DNA of 64,000 bases, taken from NCBI GenBank assembly GCA_039519185.1, contig CM076847.1:91360360-91424359 (forward strand), read 5' to 3'. How positions within the stretch are numbered: the first letter of the stretch is position 1; every line of letters starts with the position of its first letter. This DNA is from Astragalus membranaceus. Its lineage: Eukaryota > Streptophyta > Magnoliopsida > Fabales > Fabaceae. Under the pieces are notes generated by a model that saw only the letters and a program-made list of their open reading frames with translations, had not been told where the DNA came from and ran no database searches. This document shows positions 33,601-45,941 of the stretch, piece by piece. Position numbers and translations under genes: made by a program.

Positions 33601-36059
33601 TGTAACACCCAAAATCTACCCGGCAAATTACTAAATAAATCAGAGTTTCAAAAATCATTTTGAGTGCTACAGTTTTCAACTGAAATTCGCCAACGAAATC
33701 ATACTTCAAAAATAACTGACTTTCATTTAACATGCAGCGGAAAATCAAGGGTTCAACTTAACGATAAAATTCCAAAAGGTTCACAACATGAATAGTCATA
33801 ACGGCCATAAACTTAAGTTCAACAAATGTAACGACATAAGGAATATAAATGAGCGTTCATCCCCCCGAGTGCTACGTATCAGAGCGACGACACCGACCCG
33901 ACTATATGAAGGTACTCCGCCTTCATTCGCTATTACCTGCACGTTACCAACATAGGGGTAACATTCAAACAGAAGGGGTGAGATATCACACTATCTAATA
34001 AATCGTATGAAAAAGCAATATGCATCCGGTCAGGTCATCACATTCATCTCGTCACAATAGTCACATAATTTCAGTAGTCAATCATGCAGTATGGAATGCA
34101 CATGCATGCGGTACCGAGTCACAACGCTGGCCATAGGCCTAAATCACAACGCTGGCCGAAGCCTAATCCACAACGCTGGCCGAAGCCTAATCCACAACGC
34201 TGGCCGAAGCCTAAATCACAACGCTGGCCGAAGCCTAATCGACAACGCTGGCCGAAGCCTAATCCACAATGCTGGCCGAAGCCTAAATCATAACGCTGGC
34301 CGAAGCCTAATCCACAACGCTGGCCAAAGCCTAATCCACAACGCTGGCCGAAACCTAATCCACATGATATGCATGCGACGCAACGGGTATGCACAACATG
34401 TCAACACAATCACATATCGGCACAACAACAACGTAAATCACCACACTGGCCATAGGCCTACGACATAAAATCATGACAACGACGCAATACACAACACTGG
34501 CCATAGGCCTACAACACCAAATCACAACAACGACATAAGACGGGACGCCAACAGCAACAACAACATTTAACAACATCAACAGCAACGACATAATCCATGT
34601 TCATATATATAAGCAATCCAACATATGTAACAATCGACTAACATGGTTAACATCAATATCATTAACAATAACATCTTTAACAACAACATACAACGACCAC
34701 AACGAAACGACATGATAGAGGGCGCAAAGGGCGCCAACACGGGCAGCCAAAATTAGGCTCCCAACAACCAACAATTATCAACCAACTAATTTAGCAAATT
34801 AACAATTAATAATTGACAACTTAATTGGAGCAACAAACCCCACAAAATTCGGACAGAATTATTAGTCATTTTGAAATCAAATCTCCTCCCTCAATTCTCA
34901 ACGAAATTTAGCGAAATCAGTGCCTATTCAGTAGGAAATTAAGTCTATTTTCCAACAAAACAAACCCCACGAAATTCGGAGGATCAGGGCATTCACAATT
35001 AGACAAAAACTGAACACATATCCCAAACCGTCCCAGATTTTTGACCCAATTTGCAACCAAGAATTCTCCCATTATACTTATCCAAATTGAGTAAACTCAG
35101 CGCCTAATTTGTAGAAAATTGTGTCTAGTTTCCAGAAAAACAAACCACATAATTTTTAGACAAATAGAACACTCACGATCACAGATTTACTGAACCTGTA
35201 CCAAAAGCAAACGAAACAGGAAACGGGGACAGGCACTGGGCGCCTAGGGCTCCACTTTCAGCGTATCAATTCAATTACTTTAAAATCATGGCGAGGCATA
35301 GAATCACTTTTAGGGCATGGGGACATCATTCATATGACAATTAAATCAACAAGGTCATGTAACACATAGGAATTCATATGCATGCAAAATCATCATCAAG
35401 ACATCGATATCATATGTTCACATAGTGATTCAGATTATATAGAAAGATAACATGAGCATATATTGTAATTCACAAGTCAAAACCCTAACCCCCACATATG
35501 ACCGCTTCATAGGACCTATTAGGTAGATAGAACCCCACCCTTACCTTACCCTTAGATGATCACGAAAATCCTTGCCCTAGAGATCTCTCTCCTTGTGCGC
35601 CTTCCTTCTCTCTCTTTCTCTTGCTTGGAAGTCACGCCTTCTCTCTTCTTTTTCCTCCCTAGCCGTCGCACTCCTCTCCTCTCCTAGTTCTCCAAATTTT
35701 GCTAATCTCTAAGGTATGCCCAACCCTAGACCTAATCCCTCCTTATATACTCAATTACTCATCATGGACTTGGTCTAATGCAACTACCCAAGCCCATTTT
35801 CTCCTTACACCTCCCTTCTCACTAATACTAACCCCCTCATAAAATACACATAATATAACATAAAATAATATATATATAATTATGCTAATATTTTAGTAAC
35901 ACCAATCCCCACACAATTAACAATACATAATCATATAACACATATAATATGACATAAATTATATTATAACACACAACAAAAATGTACTATTATATTACTA
36001 TCACTTAATAACTAAAATAATTAATTAAATAAATTAATCAATTATTTTGGGGCGTTACA
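33601..36059. mobile_element. solo LTR, 2459 bp, with 5-bp TSD
   Basis: The element starts TGTAACACCC and ends GGGGCGTTACA, so it is bounded by TG...CA with short inverted ends. It is flanked by a perfect 5-bp duplication, TATTC (33596-33600 and 36060-36064). There is no gag-pol and no second copy next to it, as expected after LTR-LTR recombination. The end type and size suggest a Gypsy-type element. It contains a 24-bp minisatellite and shares phrases such as GCTACGTATCAGAGC and CACCTGCACGTT/TACCTGCACGTT with the element at 56819-58753. Confidence 0.85.
34120..34362 (+). repeat. 24-bp minisatellite, about 10 units
   Basis: Units of CACAACGCTGGCCGAAGCC plus TAATC recur every 24 bp from 34145 to about 34362, preceded by a 25-bp variant unit at 34120. 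Related single units occur at about 34440 and 34491. Open frames through it (Trp/Pro/Lys repeats on plus, Gly/Phe/Gln repeats on minus) are by-products of a period divisible by three. Confidence 0.95.
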
Positions 36060-36119
36060 TATTCCACCTTCTAACTCTATCTTTTTTTGGTTACAAAGAC
36101 AAAGAGAAAACTAAAACAA

Positions 36120-36510
36120 AAAGAAACTAGAGTAGTTCCTTACAGAGGATACCCCGGACATTTGCTATCAAGAAACTCGATAACTCCAACAGAGAAGAGG
36201 ACAAAACCTAACTTGGCCAAAAAGTCAACACATTGATTCCCTTCACGCAAGATATGATGAATCTCAATATCAATTCATTTGAGTCAGATTTCTAATAGTA
36301 ATTTCATTACCCAACGACACATGTAGTCTTGATTCCTGTCTTCGATCAAATGAAGAACGTGCAAGGAATCTGAGTAGCAAATTAGATTAGTGATTCCCAT
36401 CTCCCAACAAAAATTAATGCCATGAAGCAAACCCATTATTTCTGTATGGACAATATTAGAATGCCCAACAGAACCATAGAACCCACCGATGAAAACTTGT
36501 TTATACATAT
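36120..36510 (-). pseudogene. RNase H domain relic of a plant LINE
   Basis: The minus strand reads FIGGFYGSVGHSN, EIMGLLHGINFCWEMG, LICYSDSLHVLHLIEDR and, after stops, HILREGNQC and DFLAKLG. These are the conserved segments of the RVT_3-type RNase H found at the end of plant non-LTR retrotransposons. Stops and a frame change separate the last part. Confidence 0.75.
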
Positions 36511-36837
36511 AACACCATCAACCTTGAGACACACCTTTATACATGAAAACTCGTTTCATTTCTATAATTCTCATTGGATTAGAACACCAAAAACAGATGG
36601 GCCTAACACTTGATTAGTCCAATGGACTAAATCTTTATATTCCAATGGATTAACAGAGATTGGTCTTTTAATGTAATAACCCACATAATTATTACTAAAA
36701 CAACTCTCGTTAAAAGGATTAAAGAGATCTCTTACAATTCAATTCAAATACCATACATTTTGGAACTCTTTCATCAAAAGAAAAGTGTCTTGGAACATTT
36801 GTTTATACAACAAACATTGGGTGAGAGGATCCACGAA

Positions 36838-38526
36838 TTACTTTGAAGCTGCCAAAAGAGGGTCTAAACCAGCAAAATTATCAGGCTTCCTTCTTAAACT
36901 TGATAGAACCCAATACAACAATCCTGAAGAAAAGAAACTAATAAACCATGCATTGTTGTAGATCACTACAAAAGCATCAGGAATTGAACTTACAATTCCA
37001 ACTTTTTGCAAGAAACCAGGAATTACTGGTAAAATTCCAATAACTAAAGCCACAATAGCTGCTACATTAAATCCCCCGAAATAATGATAAGCACCATAAG
37101 GACTCCTTGAGTACAAATCATTTATACTCAAGTTTGTTTTTTGTACAAGATAGTAATCAGCCAGAACAATCCCTCCAATGGGACCCATCAAAGCAGAATA
37201 TCCAACAAGCCAAGTATAAAGAAAGCTCTCACTTGACTTAAGAAGCCTCCAAGGTTGAAATGCAATTCCAAGTAATGCAGTTAAAAAAGCCCCTCTTCTA
37301 AATGTGAACCATGCAGGGTTGAGATTAACAAGAGCATTTGCTGGTGCTACAACATTAGCAGCAATATTAGTGGTAATAGTGGCAAGACTTATACCAATTA
37401 TTGCAAGGATAGTAGTTGCAAGGCCACCAATTTGACCAAGAAGTTGAATTGGATTAGAAATAACTTCACCAAATATCACTTTTGTAGATGAAGTGACTGC
37501 TAAACCAACAAATGTGAATGCCCCCATAAAGATAGGAAGACCAATTTGACCAATTACTTGATCTTTCTGGCTCTTAGCATATCTAGTAAAATCAGGGATA
37601 TTAAGAGCAACAGTAGCCCAAAAGCTTATATTAGCAGTAAGAGAAGGGAAAAAAACAGCTAAAAATTCTGAAGTGGAGAGCCTAGAAGATAAAGAAAGCA
37701 TGTAAGTAAAGCCACCAGCATTAACATAAGACCAAACAAGAAGACATGAAGTAAGGAAAATTAGAATTGGAGCTGAGTACTTCTCAAGCTGTCTAATTCC
37801 ATCAATACCCCTCCAAACAATAGCCAATTGAGCTACCCAAAAGACCATAAAACATGCAAATTCAAGAGGGGAAGTACCAAGCCAAGGTAAAGACTGAGAC
37901 AATGAAGTAATTTCTTTCAATGATTTTGGAAGCAAAAGAAAGATTGCTTCTCCACCAATCCAAGATTCAATACCATACCAACCACAACCAACTAAGGCTC
38001 TTAAAAGGGTAGGAATATGAGCACCATGAATACCAAAAGAAGATCTAGCAAGAACTGGGAATGAGATACCATAACGAGTACCTGGATGGCCAGTGAGAAC
38101 AAGAGGTACTAAGAGAATCATGTTTGCTATAACAACAGTTGCAATACCTTGCCACCAAGCCATACCAAGGTCAACTAAGCTACCAGCTAGGTAATAAGAA
38201 GGGACACCAACAACAAGTCCTACCCAAAGACTAGCTATTTCTAAACCAGAAAATGTTCTTTGGTTAGGTGAAGTTGGCTTGAGATCTTCATTTGTTAGTG
38301 TAGGATCAGGCTCAAACTTGAAATCTGGTGATGTCATAGGGATAGAAGAGGTGGAACATTTCATCGGAAGATTTTTAGTTAAAGGATTGCATGGGGTTTG
38401 AAAGGACTTTTTCAGTTTTGATGGAAAGGAAAGATGAGTAGAAGAGTAAAAGGGTCTTTGAATTTTGTAGGAAAGTGGAGTGGTGGGGTGATGAGGGACA
38501 TGCAAGGTTAGACATTTGAGTACCAT
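36838..38526 (-). CDS. plastid NCS1 nucleobase transporter (PLUTO-like), 562 aa, intronless
   Basis: A single uninterrupted frame with ATG at 38526 and a stop at 36838. The first ~60 residues are rich in Ser, Thr, Pro and Lys with almost no acids, as for a chloroplast transit peptide. The remainder is a hydrophobic carrier with about twelve membrane spans and the hallmarks of the NCS1 family (nucleobase:cation symporter-1), including LTGHPGTRYGISFPVLARSS, GWYGIESWIGGEA, NIPDFTRYAKS and GPIGGIVLADYYLV. The closest known relative is Arabidopsis PLUTO/AtNCS1, a plastid inner-envelope proton symporter for uracil, adenine and guanine; that protein is a little longer (about 600 aa). Lack of introns fits the family as I recall it. 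Function is inferred from the family. Confidence 0.93.
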   Translation of the reverse strand: MVLKCLTLHVPHHPTTPLSYKIQRPFYSSTHLSFPSKLKKSFQTPCNPLTKNLPMKCSTSSIPMTSPDFKFEPDPTLTNEDLKPTSPNQRTFSGLEIASLWVGLVVGVPSYYLAGSLVDLGMAWWQGIATVVIANMILLVPLVLTGHPGTRYGISFPVLARSSFGIHGAHIPTLLRALVGCGWYGIESWIGGEAIFLLLPKSLKEITSLSQSLPWLGTSPLEFACFMVFWVAQLAIVWRGIDGIRQLEKYSAPILIFLTSCLLVWSYVNAGGFTYMLSLSSRLSTSEFLAVFFPSLTANISFWATVALNIPDFTRYAKSQKDQVIGQIGLPIFMGAFTFVGLAVTSSTKVIFGEVISNPIQLLGQIGGLATTILAIIGISLATITTNIAANVVAPANALVNLNPAWFTFRRGAFLTALLGIAFQPWRLLKSSESFLYTWLVGYSALMGPIGGIVLADYYLVQKTNLSINDLYSRSPYGAYHYFGGFNVAAIVALVIGILPVIPGFLQKVGIVSSIPDAFVVIYNNAWFISFFSSGLLYWVLSSLRRKPDNFAGLDPLLAASK

Positions 38527-41500
38527 GTTGTTTGCAGTTTGTAAAATCTCAGGTTGTCGTAGAATCTATTGGAGATAGATAATGAGTGGTGGTCTGGTGG
38601 ACATTGTGTAATGTCATTCTCATTTATATATTTTTTTGTGAACGAAATGAGCTAAAACAAAAATTAAAAAAGAAAACAAGAGAGATTCCATAATTTCTAT
38701 TTTTCTTTCCTCACTTTTGGTCTATTGGGTAGATTTTGAATCTTTGAATTGAAAAATGACAGGTGTATGTTTTTTCCTGAATGGAGCTACACGTATATTT
38801 TATCAAACTTTAAAGCCTATTATTTATTATTACTGAGATTATAATTCATGTTAATAAAACCCTACACTACACCCATTTGAATCTTGTAAAATTTTAGAAA
38901 TTGTGCAATTGATTTTCTCGTCTTTGGCACCAAAGAAATTATGAAGGATTTTATTTGAATATGGCAATGACTTTAACACAACTACACTTTAAGCATCATT
39001 GTAAGTTTTGATTGTTTAAAAATTATGTACATATTTCACGAGGTATGTGCAATATTTCGGGTTGGCATAACATGTGCAAGATCACACTTTAAATTTATTC
39101 AAGTTAATATTGAATAATATTTTCATTTTTAATTGCTTTTTTTCATAAGAATCATAACAACCGGACATCATCATGGGAAAAACTATGTGCTGCTGATTCA
39201 AAAGTCAATAGAAAATCGAATGTACCAAGACTTATTACGAGGAAAATGAATTTAGATTTGTTTATTAGGATCATCAAGTCAACAATTTTATTTTAAAATA
39301 AATCAAAAATGTTTGGGTCTTCCAAAGGATATTTTTTGGAGTCTATCAACCAAAAAATTAAGAATAAACTTATATTTGTTTGTTATTAGGATTAGGACTA
39401 TATTGGATCGAGCCAAACCAAACATATTAAAGGATTCTTGTAAAAAAAAACATATTAAAGGATTCCCAAACCACAGACTAGTGTCAACAACTATTATTAG
39501 AGAAACTAGTAACATACCCGTGCATCCGTACGGGTTAATCACGTTACGTGGTATGATTTTTAATTAGACCGATTTCTACAATGTAAAGACTACAAACTAA
39601 AAGTAAAAGTATGTCTCTAAAAATAAGTGGGAGTCAATATAATTTTATTGTCAGAATATGAAATCAAATAAAACTTGTACAACATTTATTTTTTAATTTT
39701 GTCCAAATGAAATCAATATTTTTTTATCAATGATATAATAAAGAGACTTTTTGTAAAGGTGTTTCAAAATTAACGAATAAGAGTAATAAGATGACGACAA
39801 ATCCAACATTTCAAAATTAACGAATAAAGTCAAGCAAAAGAAGATGAGGAGGAATGCATAAGATGAAGTGATGAAAGTAAACCCACTTGACATTGCTTTT
39901 CTTTGTCTGAATGCTAAAGAGAGAGTGAACTTTCTTCCTATTCTTCTTGCTAGCTTCAGAAAGAAATCAACTACAACGGTCCTTTGTTTCTCTCTAGCTA
40001 GAGGAGAGTGTACATTTTTTCTTACATCATCATCGTATGAGTAGTTCTAGAACCAAAATGCAATTATAGTCTTCAAATGGAAATCAAGTACAATTAAGAT
40101 TATTTTTCTATGTTATATTAAATCAATAACGGTTACTTAATTACTTTCGGTATATATTTTATAAATGGAAGATTTGTGTTAAAGGTCAACCTAATTAACA
40201 ACAAATTTAAGCTTACTTCCCATCAATCTGTTGTTTTTCCTTTGGGTACAATTAAAAATTTAGAGAATGTAAAATTATAAACCATAAGTAGTCAAAACAA
40301 TAAATACCTCATCTTCAAGATAACATTGATATTCTTAAAAATTGAAAAAGCAAAAGTAGATTAACACTAATTGCTTATTTGTTGCCTAACACGTGTGGTG
40401 AATGGTCAGGATTGTAGGATTGCCTCTTCCTCCTGTTTGCTGAACTACCCTCTCTTTAAACTGACCTACGATAGTTAGTCCATCTTAGTCTGTAGCTCTT
40501 TCCATTCCTTTGCAAGGCTGTAAATATGTGTCACTGTACTCCATTAGATAGTACAATTGAATATGATCCTGCAGCTCCCAAGTAATCCTGCCAAACAAAT
40601 CTGAAATTGATGGCGAACATTCATACAGACAAAAGATTATAATGTTTTTGACCCCAAGTGACAACATTTCTACATACATGGAAAATGTCCAAACTAATAT
40701 CGTTTAACATTTGAGCATTGTTATAAAGGCCAATAACAAACAACTACATAAAACAACTACATTTGAGCATAGCATCTTTGTCTCCACCGTGAGTGCTCCG
40801 ATTAAAGAACCGATTTAGGGTTTTGATGTGGACAATGTGGCGATTCCAGATAATGGTTTAGATCATATTAAAAAGTTTAAGAGCAAGGACATTCAAGGTA
40901 TAAACGTGAGTGTAAAACTGTATATCAAAGGTGCCTGCCATGAAGCTCCTTTCTCACAGCCTGAAATTCAAGTCATTCTTGAAAGACAGATCATCACCTG
41001 TAAGTTTCTGACACATTGTTTAGTGTTGTTTTTTGATTTAGTTCTTCATACTTACAATAATAAGTAATAGGAAACACTCAGAAAACAATATTTATTAGAG
41101 CAGTAGTAAAACTCTTCTGCATTTTGCTCAGAGCACAATAGCCCCCAAGGGAAAATTACCAAAGTTTGAATTTAAAAAACCTTGGTTTCTATCTGTGCTT
41201 GGAATGAAGTTTGTTTATACATGTTCTATTCTAGGTAAAACATGCTAAATTACCTGATTTTTTGGCATAAACAATAGCATGGCCATTCAAATAAGCACCA
41301 ACTACTTGAGCAATGAGATCAACATCTGAGGTACACACAGGAACTAAGTGTCCCAGGGATTGCTCAATGGAATACATTTTTCTTTTATATATTCACCTCC
41401 CAACACCTTTGCTTTTAAACACACCAACCACTCTAGAGTACCTGTTCAAATTACATATCTTGAGCAAGCTGAAAATAAAATGTAAGGACATAAATTTCTA

Positions 41501-42757
41501 CCTCACCAACTACTCAGAAGCCACTAAGATTAATCAATAGAAAAACCAAGTCTTCTTTTTTCTACACACTAATTTGCAGCAATGAAATATAGAAAAAAAA
41601 ACATTTTTTTTTACGGATTCAGTGACCATAAAAACCAATTATGAAAAACGAAAATGAAAAAACAATAAATATCCCAAAAATTAGAAAAAAAGAGACCAAA
41701 AAATAGTAAGTGTTCACCTTTTTGCTTCCTACTCATAAAAAGAAGGGTGTGCACTTTGTTCTTTCACCAACTTGGTTCCTCCTTAATCTCTTGAAAAAGC
41801 TTGTTTCTTTCCAACACATAAATGATTAGTTTAGGGATTAAAAATGGAAAAGAGGACAAAATGCTACAATCAGAGAGGCTCACACATAAAGAAAAAAAAG
41901 ATAAATTTCCTCTCACCTCTTGTTGCTGTTAGCGTATGCGTCTCTCTCTCACCACCCGGCACCGGATCCGTCACCTGAAAAATTCTTTGATTTGTTTCGA
42001 TCTTCTCGCATAAATCAGTACTCCATAACTCAGTACTCCCATGAGGCAACATAAAATTTGAAACCGTGGTTGCCGTCAAAACGAAACGAAAAAACGATTT
42101 TGCAAGCTAGGAGAAGAGGAAAAGGAGAGGAATATGGAACATAAAAGTGATAAAATAAGGCAACAAAGGAGCAAGTTAAATCCCGCTATATAAAAGGGAC
42201 AGAGAATTAGAGGGATCATGCAATTACCTTCATTAATTAGATCATCTTCAACTAAAACCTTGGATGTAATTTCATCAAACATCAACTAACTAAGGAAGAG
42301 GCTATAATTAGAACAAAAATATATTTTTTGATGATCCATACCTCAAGTCTATTTAGAAAACACAAATATAATACATGTAACATGCTTAAGTCCAATAAAA
42401 TAACTTTTCTCACCCTCAAATAAATGAAAAATGGCATCAGAAGATATTATGAAATGCTAATAGTACATTCCAAAAGAAACCACAACATTTATAATAAAGA
42501 AGTTCAGGAATAGAGACAAAGCCAACTTGAACCGATAGATCCACTCTCTTTTTTCATACAAAATCAGTTCAAAGCTACAAATTTTTACATGCCAAAGAAG
42601 TTGTTACCTTTACTGTCACAGATGTAAACATCATATGGCATAAAAATTCATTGAGGTAGACTTCAATGAGGCAGTATTGGGATATATAAGGGATGTCCAT
42701 TATTATTTGGGCATTAAATGTTGGAGTTAATGGTAAAACTCCATTGTTGCCACACAC
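38527..42757. other. intergenic, no gene recognised
   Basis: The part next to 38527 is the promoter side of the transporter gene. Around 39508-39550 is ACCCGTGCATCCGTACGGGT, a palindromic motif often seen at ends of plant repeats. At 40828-41067 a 79-codon plus-strand frame is more protein-like than average (KLYIKGACHEAPFSQPEI) but I do not recognise it and find no flanking exons. The rest is AT-rich with short frames only. Confidence 0.45.
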
Positions 42758-45668
42758 AGACAGAGAGAAAGAATGGCTCGAGGAAGAAGAGAAGTGAAAA
42801 CAGAAGTGCTAAACTGAATCTCGTTGGATCTGTAACTGAATCAAATTGTATTAAGTGATGAATTACAAAACAGTTTATATATCACTGCTTCACTATATTG
42901 CTAAACTGAAATCAGAAAATTACAATAGTAAAATGGTAAAATGTAAAAGCAGTAAAATGACCAATGTGACCTTGAATTAATTACAACATTAAAAAGATGT
43001 GATCATGAACATACAAAATACCTTGCAAGTGGCAAAAAATCATCAATCTCTGCTGCTTTTCCTTATCAAATCTCTGAAAAAGTGGGAAAAAATCAACCAA
43101 TGTAATTAACAAAAGTGGCATCATAGAATGTATTATTCTTGAAGTACTTCTAAGTCATTATTGGTTTATGCAGCAAATGTCTTTTGATGACAACATGTTG
43201 CATATTTTGGTAGGAAACTGATTTTCTTCCATGAAAATTGATGCTATCTAATCATAAACTTAAGATTATGAATTTAAGACATGGTATTTCAATGAAGGAT
43301 TAAAACTAAGTAACTTACCCAATCTAAGCTGTCTCCATCAATTATGCTATTGTCTCAATAGCTTATCCATCAATGGCAGGTAAAGAAAGCGTTATATGCT
43401 CAGTTTTCACGGTTGGAAGTTGAGGCTTACGGCATAAAGGCACCCCATTAAACTCACTAATAGTAAAAAAAATTGTACACATTGGAGAAATTAGCAACAC
43501 ATTCAAGATATCTAATCAGCATTCAATAATAAAGGACTGGTGATAAACAGAATACACATGTTAATTTGAAGAGAAAGTTAAGGTCATGAGATGAGAATGG
43601 AAAATCTTACATGTCTTCTTGCTTAAAAAGATGCCTCTATCTGATGCAATATTATCCAACAAATTAGAATGACTTGACTTAACATCAGATATTGGATATG
43701 CCTCTATTTTCTATTTTTGTTGGTTACAAAAATAAGTTAGGCATGCATCAAGCCAATGCTATGAAGAACCATTTAACCCCTAAATACTAAAGAGAGGATT
43801 ATAGCCATTAAACTACCCACCAATTTTCCTTGTTATATAAACAATATTCCTAACCCTTCTAAGTTTAGACAAATCAAATCATCCAAGGCACAAATTATAC
43901 AATATTGTATTGTATATTAGTCTAAAATGTACTTATTTACTAAGCATGGCATTGTTAAGTCTCCAACCTTTGTAAATGTAAAGAAGAAAAGTGAAGATTC
44001 AAAAGCGTCAAAGGTTGAAAGCTTAAAAACATAACTGCAGAATAAAAAGTAGTTAACAAAGCTAGAGTATTTGTTAAAATAAACAATTATAAAACTGGGG
44101 AAAACAGAAATACTTCATTGTTTATAAAATTGGGGAAAACCCAAATGCAGAATTAGTTTGGTCATACAAATTGAATTAGTCTGATCATGCAAATTAGTTT
44201 GGTCATACAAAATACCAAAATATTTATTCACAAAAGGTACATAAAGGCTTATATGGATAGCCTATTTACATAATCCTAACAACTCTGTTGAACCCTGTAC
44301 TACTTTTCTGCATATTTATTCATCATGGCCGAAATTAAAAGTATTGGATTAGAGGGACCGTAACAACTTGGCAATTTGTTAGGGAAATAATCAAAGGTAA
44401 GTGCAACTCTAATGACAAACCCAAGAAAGAGCAAAATATTCAACCTTAATTGTTGATATAAATGAATGAAGAGGTAACAAAATAGTTGGTAAATAAACAT
44501 GACTTTCAATGAAACATTGCTAAAAAGCATTAAGCTACGGGAAAGACCTTTCCAAAAGAATTGGTTCGGACTAAACTACTTTGAACACTTGATTGAACTT
44601 TGTTCTAAAAGTCATAAAACCCTTTCAATGACTTTCATTTGAAGAGGCCTTTGAAGCTTGGAACACTAAAAACATACATCATGTATACAACTTTATTTTG
44701 AAGATAGGTGATAATTAAGCATCCAAAAGAAATGGAAAATAAGTATGACTTACAATGTAACTTTGCCAAAAAATATCTACCTAAAGGTGCATTTGGAGAT
44801 GGCCAAAAATCTACTAATGTGAGATGGGAAACTTAAACTGCAAGTAGCAGAAATATTGCAAATAAAAGCTCCATCAGCATTTCAAATAACACAAAAACAA
44901 ATATTCATGTAAAAATGCTGACTAATTAACACCTAAAGGGTTTAAACTACTCGATTGTCATCTTTCTAAGTATAAATTAGTAAAAATGCTGATTAATTAA
45001 AACCTAAAGGGTTTTGAAACTAAAGTTTAGAGCTTGAGGTAATGAATCTAAAAACTTAACAAACAAAGTGTAAACCCTTAACAAAAATATGTTCTGAAAA
45101 TGTGTAAACCCTTACCAAAAAGTTGTAACAGGTTGAGGTACGTTTTTCAGTTGGAATCTCTTAGTCTTTGTGGCCAATGTCATTGTTAGATCTGCAAAAA
45201 GGAAGCCAAAAAGTGTTAGAAAGTAGAGTTGTAATGTGTTTAAACAGAAAAAAAGTTGGAGAAATGGTGATGTGGAAAACAAAGGTTAGGGTCTGGTGCC
45301 TTCTCCCGTTCGTCTTTCTCCCTGTCGGTTCTCCTCTCTTTCTCTTTAATGCGAGGAAGGAAAAAATTGCTGCTCTGTCTCTTCTTTCTCTCATTGTTCA
45401 GCAGCTTTTTTGGGTTAGGGGGGAAGGAAGTTGATGCTCTTTCTCTCCCGTTCCCATTTTTCTCTCTCGTTCTCGTCTTTCACTCTCCTCCCGTTTTTGA
45501 AACTTCGGAAAGGGAAGACATGACAAAAATTTGAATTCGGGTATTGAGAGAGGAGCAAGAAAAAGATGAAGAAGATGGGTTTTGAGAAGAAGATAGGAAA
45601 CCGAAAATTGAAATGAAAGAGATGAAGTGAAAGAAAGGGAAAAATAGAAGAGAAGATGAGAAAAGAGA

Positions 45669-45702
<34 letters not shown>

Positions 45703-45941
45703 GGTGAGAGAGAGAAGAGGAAAAGGAGAAAAGAGAGAATGGAAAAGAGAGAGTAAAAAGGGGAAAATAGGAAGAGAGGAAAAATTGAAATTGAAATTAA
45801 AATTAAAATTTAAAAGAGATAGCAAGAGGGGGAAAAATAAATGAATTAGATGAAAATGACTCTTTATCCTCAAATAATCTAGGTGTCAATGTTTTAAAGT
45901 GGCCAAATTGGTATTTTCAGTTGTGGGTTATTTGATTAAAT
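42758..45941 (+). repeat. 3184-bp tandem duplication, copy 1
   Basis: This block and the next are the same sequence; landmarks such as short frames at 44300 and 45161 recur at 47484 and 48345, exactly 3184 bp later. The block starts AGACAGAGAGAAAGAATGG and ends GGTTATTTGATTAAATAG. On the minus strand the low-coordinate end resembles an LTR promoter (GATATATAAACTG) and several 50-90-nt stretches have splice-like borders (for example 43611-43703), but no protein is recognised. A (GA) run of 27 nt lies near 45674-45700. Confidence 0.97.

Noticed and set aside
34084..34468. Repetitive frames (Trp/Pro/Lys and Gly/Phe/Gln repeats) suggesting a repeat protein
   Set aside because: They result from a 24-bp minisatellite inside a solo LTR; open on both strands simply because the unit is a multiple of three without stops.
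36284..36508. Possible small host gene with RNase H similarity
   Set aside because: The sequence and the following broken REGNQC/DFLAKLG segments are those of a LINE RNase H tail, with stops.
40828..41067. 79-codon frame with protein-like sequence
   Set aside because: I could not assign it to a family or find adjacent exons; kept only as a remark in the intergenic entry.
45415..45873. 152-codon minus-strand frame in the tandem duplication
   Set aside because: Poly-Leu/Ser/Phe translation of a purine-rich strand with a GA microsatellite; the second copy has a different frame because of a 2-bp change.
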